From: Asaia bogorensis
Lineage (GTDB): Bacteria; Pseudomonadota; Alphaproteobacteria; Acetobacterales; Acetobacteraceae
DNA length: 64,000 nucleotides
Reading direction: 5' to 3'
Assembly: GCA_943333505.2 (NCBI GenBank)
Contig: CALQTN020000006.1
Span: forward strand, 45,560 to 109,559
Shown: positions 53,076 to 62,161 of the stretch, piece by piece
Layout of the letters: every line of letters begins with the position of its first letter
Position numbering within the stretch: position 1 is the stretch's first letter
Notes under the pieces: model-generated
Told to the model about the DNA's origin: nothing
Databases searched by the model: none
Seen by the model: the letters and a program-made list of their open reading frames with translations, nothing else
Made by a program: the position numbers and the translations under genes

Positions 53076-53704
53076 CCTGACAGCAAACGCTTGGCCTCCG
53101 ACAGAACCTGCGCCCGTGCAACCAAGTCTGGCTGGTCGAACGCGAAGGATAACAGCCGATCGCCAACCTCGGTCGCGATCCGAAGACGCAAGGTAAAATC
53201 CTCACTCGGGTTAAGGTCGAACGCTTCGACCAGGAACTCCCTCACCATTTCAGCCACTTGCCCGGACGTCGCTTCGGCATCCCGGGTCGGGCGGCTGACG
53301 GCCCGGCCCGGCATCCCGGTTGCCGCGCCATAGGCCACCGTGCGGAAATCCGGATTGGCGTCGAGATAGGTGACAAATTCGTCGACCACCAGTCCGAGAA
53401 ACGCACCGGGATCGGCCGGGAAGGCGGTCATAAGCCGGAGGCCGAGGGTCTCCTGAAACAGTTCCATATGCCGCAGCGCGATCGCATCGACAATCGCCTG
53501 CTTGTCCGGAAAAAACCGGTAAAGCGCACCGATCGACAACCCGGCCTCACCCGCGATACCAGCCGTGGTCAGCGCCTCAACCGTAATGCCGCGGGCGAGC
53601 AGGGACGACGTCGCCGCCAGCACGCGCTGCACGGTTTCCTGGCTGCGGCCTTGCACCGGCGCCCGTCGGGCACGGGCATTATCCTGAACGATCCCATCAC
53701 TCAT
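53057..53704 (-). CDS. TetR-family transcriptional regulator
   Basis: This 215-aa regulator has the N-terminal HTH in LTTAGIAGEAGLSIGALYRFFPDK and then QAIVDAI, typical of TetR proteins, and a variable ligand-binding half. It is transcribed away from hpnH with 107 bp between starts and overlaps the hydrolase gene at its 3' end. The hydrolase or hpnH are possible targets. Confidence 0.9.
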   Translation of the reverse strand: MSDGIVQDNARARRAPVQGRSQETVQRVLAATSSLLARGITVEALTTAGIAGEAGLSIGALYRFFPDKQAIVDAIALRHMELFQETLGLRLMTAFPADPGAFLGLVVDEFVTYLDANPDFRTVAYGAATGMPGRAVSRPTRDAEATSGQVAEMVREFLVEAFDLNPSEDFTLRLRIATEVGDRLLSFAFDQPDLVARAQVLSEAKRLLSGYVFGA

Positions 53705-53764
53705 ATCTGCGATGTAACCCCGATCCCCCGGTGATGCCAGTTGACAGCGACATAGCGGCTAGCC

Positions 53765-53797
53765 AAAAAGCGAACGCGACGTCCTGTTCGCGTTTTT
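53765..53797 (+). promoter_or_regulatory. Terminator-like hairpin just upstream of hpnH
   Basis: GCGAAC (53770-53775) pairs with GTTCGC (53786-53791); flanking AAAAA (53765-53769) and TTTTT (53793-53797) extend the stem past a bulged G. It looks like a short intrinsic terminator ending 15 bp before the hpnH ATG, so an attenuator or leader structure is possible. Confidence 0.45.
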
Positions 53798-53811
53798 CTG
53801 GAGACTGCTCG

Positions 53812-54984
53812 ATGGGTATCCCGCTGCACCAGGCCGTTCGCGTCGGCGCTTATGTCGCAAAGCAGCATCTGCTGGGCCGCAAGCGCTATCCGCTGGTGCT
53901 CATGCTCGAGCCTCTTTTTCGCTGTAACCTGGCCTGCTCCGGCTGTGGCAAGATTGATTATCCGGCGGAAATCCTCAACCAGCGTCTGTCGGTTGCCGAG
54001 TGTCTGCAGGCGGTCGATGAATGCGGCGCACCCGTTGTGGTCATCGCCGGTGGTGAGCCGTTGTTGCACAAGGAAATTGACGAGGTCGTGCGCGGTATTA
54101 TCGCCCGTAAGAAATACGTCATCGTCTGCACCAACGCATTGCTGTTGGAAAAGAAGATGGAGCTATTCAAGCCGGACAAGTTCTTCTCGTGGTCGGTCCA
54201 TCTCGATGGCGACAAGGGCGATCATGATCGTTCGGTCTGTCAGGACGGGGTCTATGATCGTTGCGTGTCCGCGATTGCCAAGGCCAAGGCAGCCGGTTTC
54301 CGCACGATCATCAACGCGACCTTGTTCAACAATGCCGACCCAGAACGTACCGCGAATTTCTTTGATGACGTGATGGCGATGGGCATCGATGGCATCAGCG
54401 TCTCGCCCGGCTATGCGTATGAACGTGCGCCGGACCAGCAGCATTTCCTCAATCGAATGGCCACCAAGGAACTGTTCCGCAACATCTTCGCACGCGGCAA
54501 GGCCAAAGCCGCCGCCAATCCGAAGCACAAGAAGTGGGAATTCAACCAGTCGAGCATGTTCCTCGACTTCCTGGCCGGCAATCAGACTTTTCATTGCACG
54601 CCATGGGGCAATCCCACGCGCAACTATTTCGGTTGGCAACGCCCGTGCTACCTGCTCGGCGAAGGTTATGCTTCATCCTTCAAGGAGCTGATGGAAACCA
54701 CTGAATGGGATAAATATGGCGTCGGCAACTACGAAAAATGCGCTGATTGCATGGTCCATTCCGGGTTTGAAGCGACAGCGGTTGCAGCCTCGGTCAGCAA
54801 TCCGTTCAAGGCGCTGAAGGTAGAATTGTCTCCTATCCGCACCGATGGTGATTTTGCGCCAGAAATCCCGCTCGATCACCAACGCCCGGCCGAATATAGT
54901 TTTAGCCGTCACGTCCAGACCGCGATGGATAAGATCAAGCATAAGAAGCGCGATCCGGCTGAACTGGTTGACGCCGATAAGTAA
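53812..54984 (+). CDS. hpnH: Adenosylhopane synthase-type radical SAM protein
   Basis: This 390-aa radical SAM enzyme of the HpnH family adds a 5'-deoxyadenosyl group to diploptene as the first step of extended hopanoid synthesis. It starts MGIPLHQAVRVGAYVAKQHL and carries the cluster motif CNLACSGCGKIDYP (C-x3-C-x2-C), VIAGGEPLLHKEI, VHLDGDKGDHD and the C-terminal CADCMVHSGFE. GGAG precedes ATG 53812. Its last 50 bp overlap the convergent flhG gene. Squalene-hopene cyclase is not in the window. Confidence 0.93.
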   Translation: MGIPLHQAVRVGAYVAKQHLLGRKRYPLVLMLEPLFRCNLACSGCGKIDYPAEILNQRLSVAECLQAVDECGAPVVVIAGGEPLLHKEIDEVVRGIIARKKYVIVCTNALLLEKKMELFKPDKFFSWSVHLDGDKGDHDRSVCQDGVYDRCVSAIAKAKAAGFRTIINATLFNNADPERTANFFDDVMAMGIDGISVSPGYAYERAPDQQHFLNRMATKELFRNIFARGKAKAAANPKHKKWEFNQSSMFLDFLAGNQTFHCTPWGNPTRNYFGWQRPCYLLGEGYASSFKELMETTEWDKYGVGNYEKCADCMVHSGFEATAVAASVSNPFKALKVELSPIRTDGDFAPEIPLDHQRPAEYSFSRHVQTAMDKIKHKKRDPAELVDADK

Positions 54985-55732
54985 GGAGGCGCTGCACCAG
55001 GGCCTCGACGTCTTGCGCGGCCAGGCAGTTGGGATGACGGGTCAGCAGAGGTGTCTGGCGACGGATGCTGTCGGGAACTCGTTCATCCTGGCGAATAATG
55101 CCGGCCAGGGGTGGCGTATGGCCGAGGAAAGCCTGGCAGGCTTGTGCCAGGGTCGCATAGGTCCTGGTGCCCGATGGCGGTGATTTCGCCCGGTTGACGA
55201 TGATCTCGCCACGTCCGGCCTCGCCGTCCCGACCATGCAGCTTGAGCACCGCATAGGCGTCGGTCAGGCTGGTTGGTTCATCGGTCACAAGCACCAGCAA
55301 CAGATCGGCCGCCGCCGCCATGCGTCGCACACCGCGGTCCAGTCCCGCGGCGAGGTCGCAGATCACATAGTCATAGTCCTTGGTGCATATGCGCACGGCT
55401 GTCAGCAAATGATCTAGCGTTTCCGCATCGAGGCCCGACATCGCGCCGGTGCCAGAGCTGCCGGCCAGGATATCCAGGCGCGGCGCAAAATTGATGATCG
55501 CATCGGCGATCGGCTGCCCCCGGCGCAGCATCTGCATCAGGTCGCACCCTGGCGTCAGCCCGAGTTGCACGTCCAGATTGGCCAACCCGAGATCCCAATC
55601 AACCAGCAACACCCGCTGCCCGGCGCGCGCCAAGCCATCCGCCAGCGTGGCCGATAGCCAGGTTTTGCCGACGCCACCCTTGCCGGAAGCGATGGCAACA
55701 AGTCGTCCAGTTTCTGCAAGCGCGGCGATCAT
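54935..55732 (-). CDS. flhG: MinD/FlhG-like flagellar number regulator ATPase
   Basis: This 265-aa ParA/MinD-family ATPase has a deviant Walker A ASGKGGVGKTW, VLLVDWDLGLANLDVQLG and YDYVICDLAAGLDRGV. FlhG limits flagellar number by acting on FlhF and the flagellar master regulator. It overlaps flhF by 4 bp (ATGA). The N-terminus is short, without the DQAxxLR FlhF-activating helix of some FlhG proteins. Confidence 0.88.
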   Translation of the reverse strand: MIAALAETGRLVAIASGKGGVGKTWLSATLADGLARAGQRVLLVDWDLGLANLDVQLGLTPGCDLMQMLRRGQPIADAIINFAPRLDILAGSSGTGAMSGLDAETLDHLLTAVRICTKDYDYVICDLAAGLDRGVRRMAAAADLLLVLVTDEPTSLTDAYAVLKLHGRDGEAGRGEIIVNRAKSPPSGTRTYATLAQACQAFLGHTPPLAGIIRQDERVPDSIRRQTPLLTRHPNCLAAQDVEALVQRLLTYRRQPVQPDRASYA

Positions 55733-56631
55733 TGGGTTGACACTCCTGGCGAGCGCCGCGAAGACAAGCGCTCGGATATTAAATGCGGGGTTAGCGGCGT
55801 AAGTCCGTCCGCCGCATTGGCGCTGATACCCGCCTCGGTCATCGTCAACCCGACCGACGCCGCTGCGAGCACGCTACCTATCCGGCGTGCGATATCAAGC
55901 TTGGTCGCAATCAGCATCGATGCTCCGGCGGCGGCAAAGGCCGTGGCAGTGTCGTGCGATTCCATCACATCCTGCCCGGCCGATAAGACCAGCGCCATGC
56001 GCGCCCCGGACCGCCTGCCGATAGCAGCAAGCCTGCCCAATCCGGCTGGATCATAGGGACTGCACCCGGCAGTATCGATCAGCACAGGACCGGTCGGGTC
56101 GACCAACGCCTCGCTGATTTTCATCGGATCATCAACGATCACCAGTCTGACCCCGAGAACGCTCGTGAAAGCCTGCAACTGCGCGTTTGCACCTGCCCGG
56201 CAAGTATCGGTCGACACGATCACCGGGGCTTTGCCGCCCAACACGAGCCGGGTCGCCAGACGGACGATCGTAAGGGTCTTGCCGGCGCCGGGTGGCCCGA
56301 CGCACACCAACGGCGCGCCCGCCCCGAGATCAAGCTGGCCAAAGCGAAACCCGACCTGCAAGGCAAACGGCAGCGGTCCGGTTGCCAGTCGGGCGCGCAC
56401 CGACGCCGGCAGTCCGTGCCACAAAAATTGGCTGGCGCGGTCGGATTCTGGTTCAGTAACCGGGTCCGCGATCGGCGCTGGCAGCGGCGCAACGGCTTCA
56501 ACACCGGCAGTTACCTCCACGCCGTTGCGCGTTCGTTTGGTCGACAGGATCAGCGCATCCCCGCCGAGCTCGGCGCGGATGTCCTGCATTGCCTGCGCGA
56601 TGCTGCTGGCGTGGAAGAGTTTCAGACGCAT
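55729..56631 (-). CDS. flhF: Flagellar biosynthesis SRP-type GTPase FlhF
   Basis: This 300-aa SRP-GTPase-family protein directs flagellar placement. The N-terminus MRLKLFHASSIAQAMQDIRAE then LGGDALILSTKR is typical of FlhF. The G domain has GPPGAGKTLTIVRLATRL (P-loop), STDTCRAGANAQLQAF, VLIDTAGC and a TKLD guanine motif. It is shorter than most FlhF proteins because the B-domain linker is small. It is 88 bp from flhA. Confidence 0.9.
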   Translation of the reverse strand: MRLKLFHASSIAQAMQDIRAELGGDALILSTKRTRNGVEVTAGVEAVAPLPAPIADPVTEPESDRASQFLWHGLPASVRARLATGPLPFALQVGFRFGQLDLGAGAPLVCVGPPGAGKTLTIVRLATRLVLGGKAPVIVSTDTCRAGANAQLQAFTSVLGVRLVIVDDPMKISEALVDPTGPVLIDTAGCSPYDPAGLGRLAAIGRRSGARMALVLSAGQDVMESHDTATAFAAAGASMLIATKLDIARRIGSVLAAASVGLTMTEAGISANAADGLTPLTPHLISERLSSRRSPGVSTQ

Positions 56632-56719
56632 GGGGAGGTCAGAGCATCGACAATGGGTTGGGGACCAGTAACTTCAAGAGTAAATTGCCGTAGAGCATCA
56701 ATCGCCTCGACACCTTATT

Positions 56720-58786
56720 TCAAACGCTCCCAACGGTACGAATGCGCGCGCGCGGCGAGATTTCGACCTGCGCGAGGACTGGGATTTCTGGTCGCAACCG
56801 CTCAATAATCATCCGCACCTGGGGACGGATCGCGGCACTGGTCAGCAGCACGGGCGCGTCGCCGGCGGCAATGGCGCTATCCACGGCGCCGCGAACGGCT
56901 TGGCTGAATTCGGCGAGTTTGCTCGGCGCCATGGTCAGTTGACGGTCCTCAGAGGGGCCGATGACTGTGCTGGCGAATTCAACTTCCCATTCTGGTGACA
57001 GCGGAATGATCGGGATGTAACCGCGGTTGCCGCGACAGGCTTCGCTGATCTGGCGGGCAAGGCGTGCCCTCACTGTCGCAACGATCGCCGCTGTCCCGCG
57101 CTGCCCTCCGGTGCAGGCTTCCTGAATACCTTCGAGTATGGTTGGCAGGTCGCGGATTGAGACACGTTCGATCAGCAATGCCTGCAACACCCGCTGAATA
57201 CCGCTATTGGTGATCAGCGACGGCACCAGATCGCCGATCAGCTTCTGTTGTTCCTGCGGCAAGTCCTCAAGCAGTTTTTGAGTTTCGACGTAGGATAGTA
57301 ACTCGGACATGTTTTGCTTTACCAGCTCGGTCAGATGGGTGGTGAGCACGCTCGCGGCGTCAACCACGGTGCAGCCGGCAAACACCGCTTCTTCGCGAAG
57401 TTCGGGGGAGATCCAAACTGCCGGCAGACCAAAGGTGGGTTCGGTGGTTGGCTCACCCGGAATGGTGGGTAGTTGACCGGATGGGTCCATCACCAGCAGA
57501 CTGGTCGGGCGGAGGCTGCCGCGTCCGGCCTCGATTTCCTTGATACGGATTACATAGTCGTCCGCTGCGAGCTGCAGATTATCCTGGATCCGTATTGCTG
57601 GCATCACAAAGCCCATTTCGCTGGCAACCACGCGGCGTAGACCTTTGATCTGTTCGGTCAGGCGCGGCTGGTCGCCGCTGGCAAGGCTTAACAGCCCGAA
57701 ACCAAGTTCGATCCGCACCAGGTCGAGCCGTAGCGATTGGCTGATCGTTGGCTCGGATGGCGCGACATCGATCACCGAATCGCCATCCGGCTTCGGGGGG
57801 CGGGTAAAGGCAAACCAGGCGCCGCCCCCGGCAAGGCCCGCCAGCATCAGAAACGGGACGGCCGGCAGTCCGGGCATGAAGGCAAGCATGAGCGCGCCCG
57901 CAGAGGCCATTGCAAGCGGTTTCGGCCGGCTTGCCAACTGTTCCATCAATGCGGCATCTGTGCCGCCTTCAAGTCCACCTTTGGTCACCACAATACCCGC
58001 GGCGATGGAGACCAGGAGTGCCGGGATCTGGCTTACCAGACCGTCACCGACGGTGAGGATGGTATAGGTCGAGATCGCGTCAGCGAAGCTCATGTTGTGG
58101 CGCAAAAGACCGGTCGCAAAGCCGCCGATGATGTTTATTGCGGTAATGATCACACCTGCGACGGCATCGCCTCGGACAAATTTTGCCGCACCGTCCATGG
58201 CTCCATAGAACGCGGTTTCCTCCTCCAAATCTTTGCGTCGAATGCGCGCGGTCGCTTCGTTGATCGCGCCTGACCCGAGTTCGGCATCGATCGCCATCTG
58301 CTTGCCCGGCATCGCATCGAGGCTGAAGCGCGCCGCGACTTCAGCGATGCGGCCCGAGCCTTTGGTGATGACGACAAAGTTGATGATCAACAGAATGGCG
58401 AACAGGATCACCCCGATCACAACATCGCTGCCCATCAGGAATGATCCGAAGGCCGCCACCACGCGCCCGGCAGCATATTTGCCCTCATGGCCATGTGCGA
58501 GGATCAAGCGGGTGGTTGCAACGTTCAAAGACAGGCGCAGCAACGTGGTAAGGAGTAGCAGGGTCGGGAATGATGACAGGTCGAGCGGACGATGCAGAAA
58601 AATCGCGACCATCAGAATCAGCACTGACAGTGTGATTGAGATCGACAGCGCGAAATCCAGCAACGGCCCGGGCAGCGGGACGATCAGGACGGCAACGATC
58701 GCAACCACCCCTGCCGCCAACATGATATCGGCGCCGGGTGTGAAGCGGGTAAAGTTCGCCGGCAGGCCGGGTAGACGGAATGCCAT
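56720..58786 (-). CDS. flhA: Flagellar export gate protein FlhA
   Basis: This 688-aa integral membrane subunit of the flagellar type III export gate has about eight membrane segments in the N-terminal half. The FHIPEP-region equivalent is LRLSLNVATTRLIL, with VVITKGSGRIAEVAARFSLD and then AMPGKQMAIDAELG following, then a large cytoplasmic domain (from about 330) with LLSYVETQKLLEDLP and the chaperone-docking part. It starts 3 bp after the sigma-54 activator gene. Confidence 0.95.
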   Translation of the reverse strand: MAFRLPGLPANFTRFTPGADIMLAAGVVAIVAVLIVPLPGPLLDFALSISITLSVLILMVAIFLHRPLDLSSFPTLLLLTTLLRLSLNVATTRLILAHGHEGKYAAGRVVAAFGSFLMGSDVVIGVILFAILLIINFVVITKGSGRIAEVAARFSLDAMPGKQMAIDAELGSGAINEATARIRRKDLEEETAFYGAMDGAAKFVRGDAVAGVIITAINIIGGFATGLLRHNMSFADAISTYTILTVGDGLVSQIPALLVSIAAGIVVTKGGLEGGTDAALMEQLASRPKPLAMASAGALMLAFMPGLPAVPFLMLAGLAGGGAWFAFTRPPKPDGDSVIDVAPSEPTISQSLRLDLVRIELGFGLLSLASGDQPRLTEQIKGLRRVVASEMGFVMPAIRIQDNLQLAADDYVIRIKEIEAGRGSLRPTSLLVMDPSGQLPTIPGEPTTEPTFGLPAVWISPELREEAVFAGCTVVDAASVLTTHLTELVKQNMSELLSYVETQKLLEDLPQEQQKLIGDLVPSLITNSGIQRVLQALLIERVSIRDLPTILEGIQEACTGGQRGTAAIVATVRARLARQISEACRGNRGYIPIIPLSPEWEVEFASTVIGPSEDRQLTMAPSKLAEFSQAVRGAVDSAIAAGDAPVLLTSAAIRPQVRMIIERLRPEIPVLAQVEISPRARIRTVGSV

Positions 58787-58789
58787 CGA

Positions 58790-60118
58790 TCAGGCCGCGA
58801 TGCCGCTGACGGGTGGTGGAACCGCGAGGCCCTGTGCGCTGTAGTCGCGCAGTTTGTTGCGCAGCGCACGAATGGATATTCCCAACATCACCGCCGCCCG
58901 GGTGCGATTGCCCAATGTGTGGGACAGGGTTTGCAGGATCAGATCGCGCTCAACTTCCTCCACCCGCATGCCCACCAGACCGAGGGCTTCTTCCCGCATA
59001 GTGGCGGCACGGCCCGACTGCGGCCCGGCGAGTTCGATTGCATCGGGCGCGATGACGCCGCCCGTCGACAACAGCACCGCCCGATGGATGCAGTTTTCCA
59101 GTTCGCGGACGTTGCCGCGCCACGCATGATTTTCCAAAATCCTGTAGGCCTCGACGGTCAGGCGGCGATGCGGTAACCCGTTGAGCTCGGCAAATTGGTG
59201 GGCAAAGTGGTCGGCGAGGGCGGCAATATCGGCAGGCCGGTCGCGCAATGGCGGCAAATGGAGGCGGATCACGTTGAGGCGGAAATAAAGGTCGTCTCGA
59301 AAGCGGCCCGCTGCGGCATCGGCGACGAGATCGCGGTTGGTGGCCGCCAGGATGCGGACATCGATCTTCACCGGGGCATTGCCGCCAAGCCGCTCAATTT
59401 CGCGTTCCTGGAGTGCGCGCAGCAATTTCGATTGCAGATTGATGTCCATCTCGCCGATTTCGTCGAGCAGGAGCGTGCCGCCATTGGCCGACTCGAACTT
59501 CCCGATCCGACGGGCCAGCGCGCCACTGAATGCACCTTTCTCATGGCCGAATAATTCACTTTCCAGCAGATTTTCTGGAATCGCCGCGCAGTTCAGCGCG
59601 ACGAACGGACCGTTGGACCGCCGCGATGCCTGGTGCAGATGCCGTGCCACCATTTCCTTGCCGGTGCCCGACTCGCCTGTGATCAGCACCGATGCTTCCG
59701 CTCGCGCGATCCGGGCGGCGAGTTTCAGGACATCGAGCATCGCCGGATCATGCACAACGAAATTCACCTGCTGCAGGCTGACTGCAGTCAGAAGTTCGGC
59801 AATCATGTCCGCGCTCGGTGGCAATGGCAGGTATTCGCGTGCGCCAGCCCGGATCGCGTCGGCGGCAACATCTGGGTTCAAGTCTATGCCACAGGCAACG
59901 ATCGGCACGAAAATCCGCTCGGCCGCCAGTGCGCGCACCATGGTGGAAATATCGTGCGGCAGTTCGCAGAATACGACGTTAATCGAACCGTTGCGGCGCA
60001 ATGCCGCGAGCGCGGTGTCGAGCGTTGTTGCATGATCGACCGCGGCGTTCAGTGCGCGGGCAATTCGTGCCGCTTCCCCCAACGGTCCCGATAATGCACC
60101 GATGATCAGGATACGCAT
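58790..60118 (-). CDS. flbD: Sigma-54-dependent flagellar activator (FlbD/FleQ-like)
   Basis: This 442-aa bacterial enhancer-binding protein has a degenerate receiver (about 1-115) lacking the usual acidic pair and phospho-acceptor Asp. The AAA+ domain shows [15 protein letters not shown] (Walker A), [14 protein letters not shown] (GAFTGA loop with Ser for Thr) and [12 protein letters not shown] (Walker B). A C-terminal Fis-type HTH is [21 protein letters not shown]. FlbD in Caulobacter activates late flagellar genes. It sits within the structural operon, between fliN and flhA. Confidence 0.9.
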   Translation of the reverse strand: MRILIIGALSGPLGEAARIARALNAAVDHATTLDTALAALRRNGSINVVFCELPHDISTMVRALAAERIFVPIVACGIDLNPDVAADAIRAGAREYLPLPPSADMIAELLTAVSLQQVNFVVHDPAMLDVLKLAARIARAEASVLITGESGTGKEMVARHLHQASRRSNGPFVALNCAAIPENLLESELFGHEKGAFSGALARRIGKFESANGGTLLLDEIGEMDINLQSKLLRALQEREIERLGGNAPVKIDVRILAATNRDLVADAAAGRFRDDLYFRLNVIRLHLPPLRDRPADIAALADHFAHQFAELNGLPHRRLTVEAYRILENHAWRGNVRELENCIHRAVLLSTGGVIAPDAIELAGPQSGRAATMREEALGLVGMRVEEVERDLILQTLSHTLGNRTRAAVMLGISIRALRNKLRDYSAQGLAVPPPVSGIAA

Positions 60119-60123
60119 GTCGA

Positions 60124-60444
60124 TCAGACCCCCCGGTCCGCTTTAACGATTTCCGTCATCGTTACGCCAAGCCGATTGTCGTCGACCATCACCACCTCGC
60201 CGCGGGCAACCAATCGGTTGTTGACGTAGATGTCGATTGCCTCGCCTAGTTTGCGGTCCAGTTCCACCACAGCGCCACGTCCAAGTTTCAGCAATTGCGA
60301 AACCGGCATCGTGGCCCGGCCGAGCACCGCGCTTACGGTAACCGGAATGTCGTAGACCGCTTCCAGGTCGCGGGTAGAACGCGGCGCTCCCGGCTCGGAA
60401 GCCGGCGGTGGGCTGAAGTCGCTCAAGTCCAGTGCGTCAACCAT
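60124..60444 (-). CDS. fliN: Flagellar motor switch protein FliN
   Basis: This 106-aa C-ring protein has an acidic N-terminus and a SpoA domain with [40 protein letters not shown] and then [19 protein letters not shown]. It forms the base of the rotor switch with FliM and FliG. ATG 60444 overlaps the fliH stop by 8 bp; an upstream TTG would add four residues. No fliM is in the window. Confidence 0.93.
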   Translation of the reverse strand: MVDALDLSDFSPPPASEPGAPRSTRDLEAVYDIPVTVSAVLGRATMPVSQLLKLGRGAVVELDRKLGEAIDIYVNNRLVARGEVVMVDDNRLGVTMTEIVKADRGV

Positions 60445-61153
60445 GTGCGTGTCCAATCAAGGTTCGGGTCTTGGGCGGGGTCGGCGCGGGGTCGATGATA
60501 TCGTCGAGGCGCAGGACACTCAGAATTTCTGCCCACAGCACGTCGGCGTTGCGGTCCGCGCGACCGTCTTTCCATCGCATTGTGGCGTCGCCGGGCGGGA
60601 TGGTGTCGAGCGAAACTAAGACCAACTTGCTGTCACCGTCATAGGGGTTATCCAGAAGATATTGTTGCAGATCGGCAATTCCGGCCGAGCAGGCGCGGAT
60701 TTCGACTTCGGGTTCGTCGATCAAGCCGGCAAGCACGAGCTTGACCATGTCCGTTGTTTCGGCTGGCCCGTAGTCAGCGCAAAGACGCGGGAAGAACTTC
60801 CGCAACAGATCCAGCAGTAGCTGTACGATGAGCCGGCTGTTCGCGTCGGAAATCTTCCGTGCCGCATCTGTGACGGTGCCGATCTCTGTCAGGAGTGCCT
60901 GCATCATTTCGTGCGACTGGCGGGCGACGTTGACCAAGGCCGTGGTTTGGCCATCTTGCACACCACGTGCATAGGCCGCTTCGAGGTCGGCTGCGCTGAT
61001 CGGTGGCGGGGCTTCAGGCTCAATTGCCATCTCGGGCGGTTCTTCGCCAATTTGGGCGCTGGAGTTTGCTGGCTCGAAGTCTTCGTTAAAAATGTTGAGA
61101 TACTTTACCACGTCTTGCCGATCCTTTTCGATGCTGTTGAAGGCGTCAGGCAA
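60437..61153 (-). CDS. fliH: Flagellar assembly protein FliH
   Basis: This 238-aa divergent FliH regulates the export ATPase FliI. It has an acidic Pro/Glu-rich N-terminus, a helical A/Q-rich centre ([20 protein letters not shown]) and a C-terminal alpha/beta domain. The only well-placed start is the TTG at 61153, which has GAGG 7 nt upstream inside the end of fliG and overlaps that gene by 8 bp. Assignment rests on position and composition more than on motifs. Confidence 0.8.
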   Translation of the reverse strand: MPDAFNSIEKDRQDVVKYLNIFNEDFEPANSSAQIGEEPPEMAIEPEAPPPISAADLEAAYARGVQDGQTTALVNVARQSHEMMQALLTEIGTVTDAARKISDANSRLIVQLLLDLLRKFFPRLCADYGPAETTDMVKLVLAGLIDEPEVEIRACSAGIADLQQYLLDNPYDGDSKLVLVSLDTIPPGDATMRWKDGRADRNADVLWAEILSVLRLDDIIDPAPTPPKTRTLIGHAHG

Positions 61154-62159
61154 TCATTTCCTCGTCCTTGCTTTGGTTGATCTGGATCTCGCCCTGGGCG
61201 GCAAGATCTTTGGCCAAAACGACGATGGACGCCTGGGCATCATCGACATCGCGCAGCTTGACCGGACCGAGATTGGCGATGTCTTCGCGCAGCATCTTGC
61301 CGGCACGTTCGGAGAGATTTGCGAAGAACAGATCACGCAGCTTCTCCGACGCGCCTTTGAGCGCGAGTGGCAGCTTGGTCTTGTCAACCGATCGCAATAG
61401 GATCTGAATCGCCTGGGCACTCAGGCGCTGCAGATCGTCAAAGGTGAACATCAACGACTTGATGCGATCAGCCGATTCTCTGTTCCGTTCCTCAAGCGCG
61501 GACACAAACCGCGCCTCTGCCTGGCGGTCGAGGTTGTTGAAGATGTCAGCCATCACTTCGTGGGAGTCGCGACGTGTGCTGCGCGCGAGGTTCGACATGA
61601 ACTCAAAACGCAATGTGCGCTCAACCCCGTCGAGCACATCTTTTTGAATGCTTTCCATTCGCAGCATCCGCATCACCACCTCCATGGCGAAACTGTTCGG
61701 TAAAATGGACAGAACCCGGGCTGCATGGTCGGGGCGAATTTTCGACAGAACCACAGCTACGGTTTGCGGATATTCGTTCTTCAGATAGTTTGCCAGCACG
61801 GCTTCGTGGACGTTGCCGAGCTTGTCCCACATGGTGCGGCCGGCAGGCCCGCGAATTTCCTCCATAATCTGACTGACGCGATCACGGGGCAAGGTTTTCA
61901 ATAGGAGCCGTTCGGTATTTTCAAAATTGCCGACCATGCTCCCGGCGCCGTCGAGCTGCTCTGTGAAGTCGCTGCAAAGTCGTTCCACCAGTTCTGACCG
62001 CACCGCGCCAAGCTGTGACATCGCGGCAGAAACCTCTTTGATCTCGTCTTCGTGCATCATGCTGAACATGCGGGTGCACTGTTCTTCCCCCAAGGTTAGC
62101 AGCAGCACCGCTGCTTTTTGCGCTCCGCTCAGGTTGGTATAATCTAAGGACTGGGACAT
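61146..62159 (-). CDS. fliG: Flagellar motor switch protein FliG
   Basis: This 337-aa rotor protein is assigned by the N-terminal [20 protein letters not shown], the middle-domain [10 protein letters not shown] (EHPQ-like region) and the C-terminal charged-helix region [21 protein letters not shown] with [20 protein letters not shown]. It couples the MotA stator to rotation. It starts 2 bp after fliF. Confidence 0.95.
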   Translation of the reverse strand: MSQSLDYTNLSGAQKAAVLLLTLGEEQCTRMFSMMHEDEIKEVSAAMSQLGAVRSELVERLCSDFTEQLDGAGSMVGNFENTERLLLKTLPRDRVSQIMEEIRGPAGRTMWDKLGNVHEAVLANYLKNEYPQTVAVVLSKIRPDHAARVLSILPNSFAMEVVMRMLRMESIQKDVLDGVERTLRFEFMSNLARSTRRDSHEVMADIFNNLDRQAEARFVSALEERNRESADRIKSLMFTFDDLQRLSAQAIQILLRSVDKTKLPLALKGASEKLRDLFFANLSERAGKMLREDIANLGPVKLRDVDDAQASIVVLAKDLAAQGEIQINQSKDEEMIA

Positions 62160-62161
62160 GG

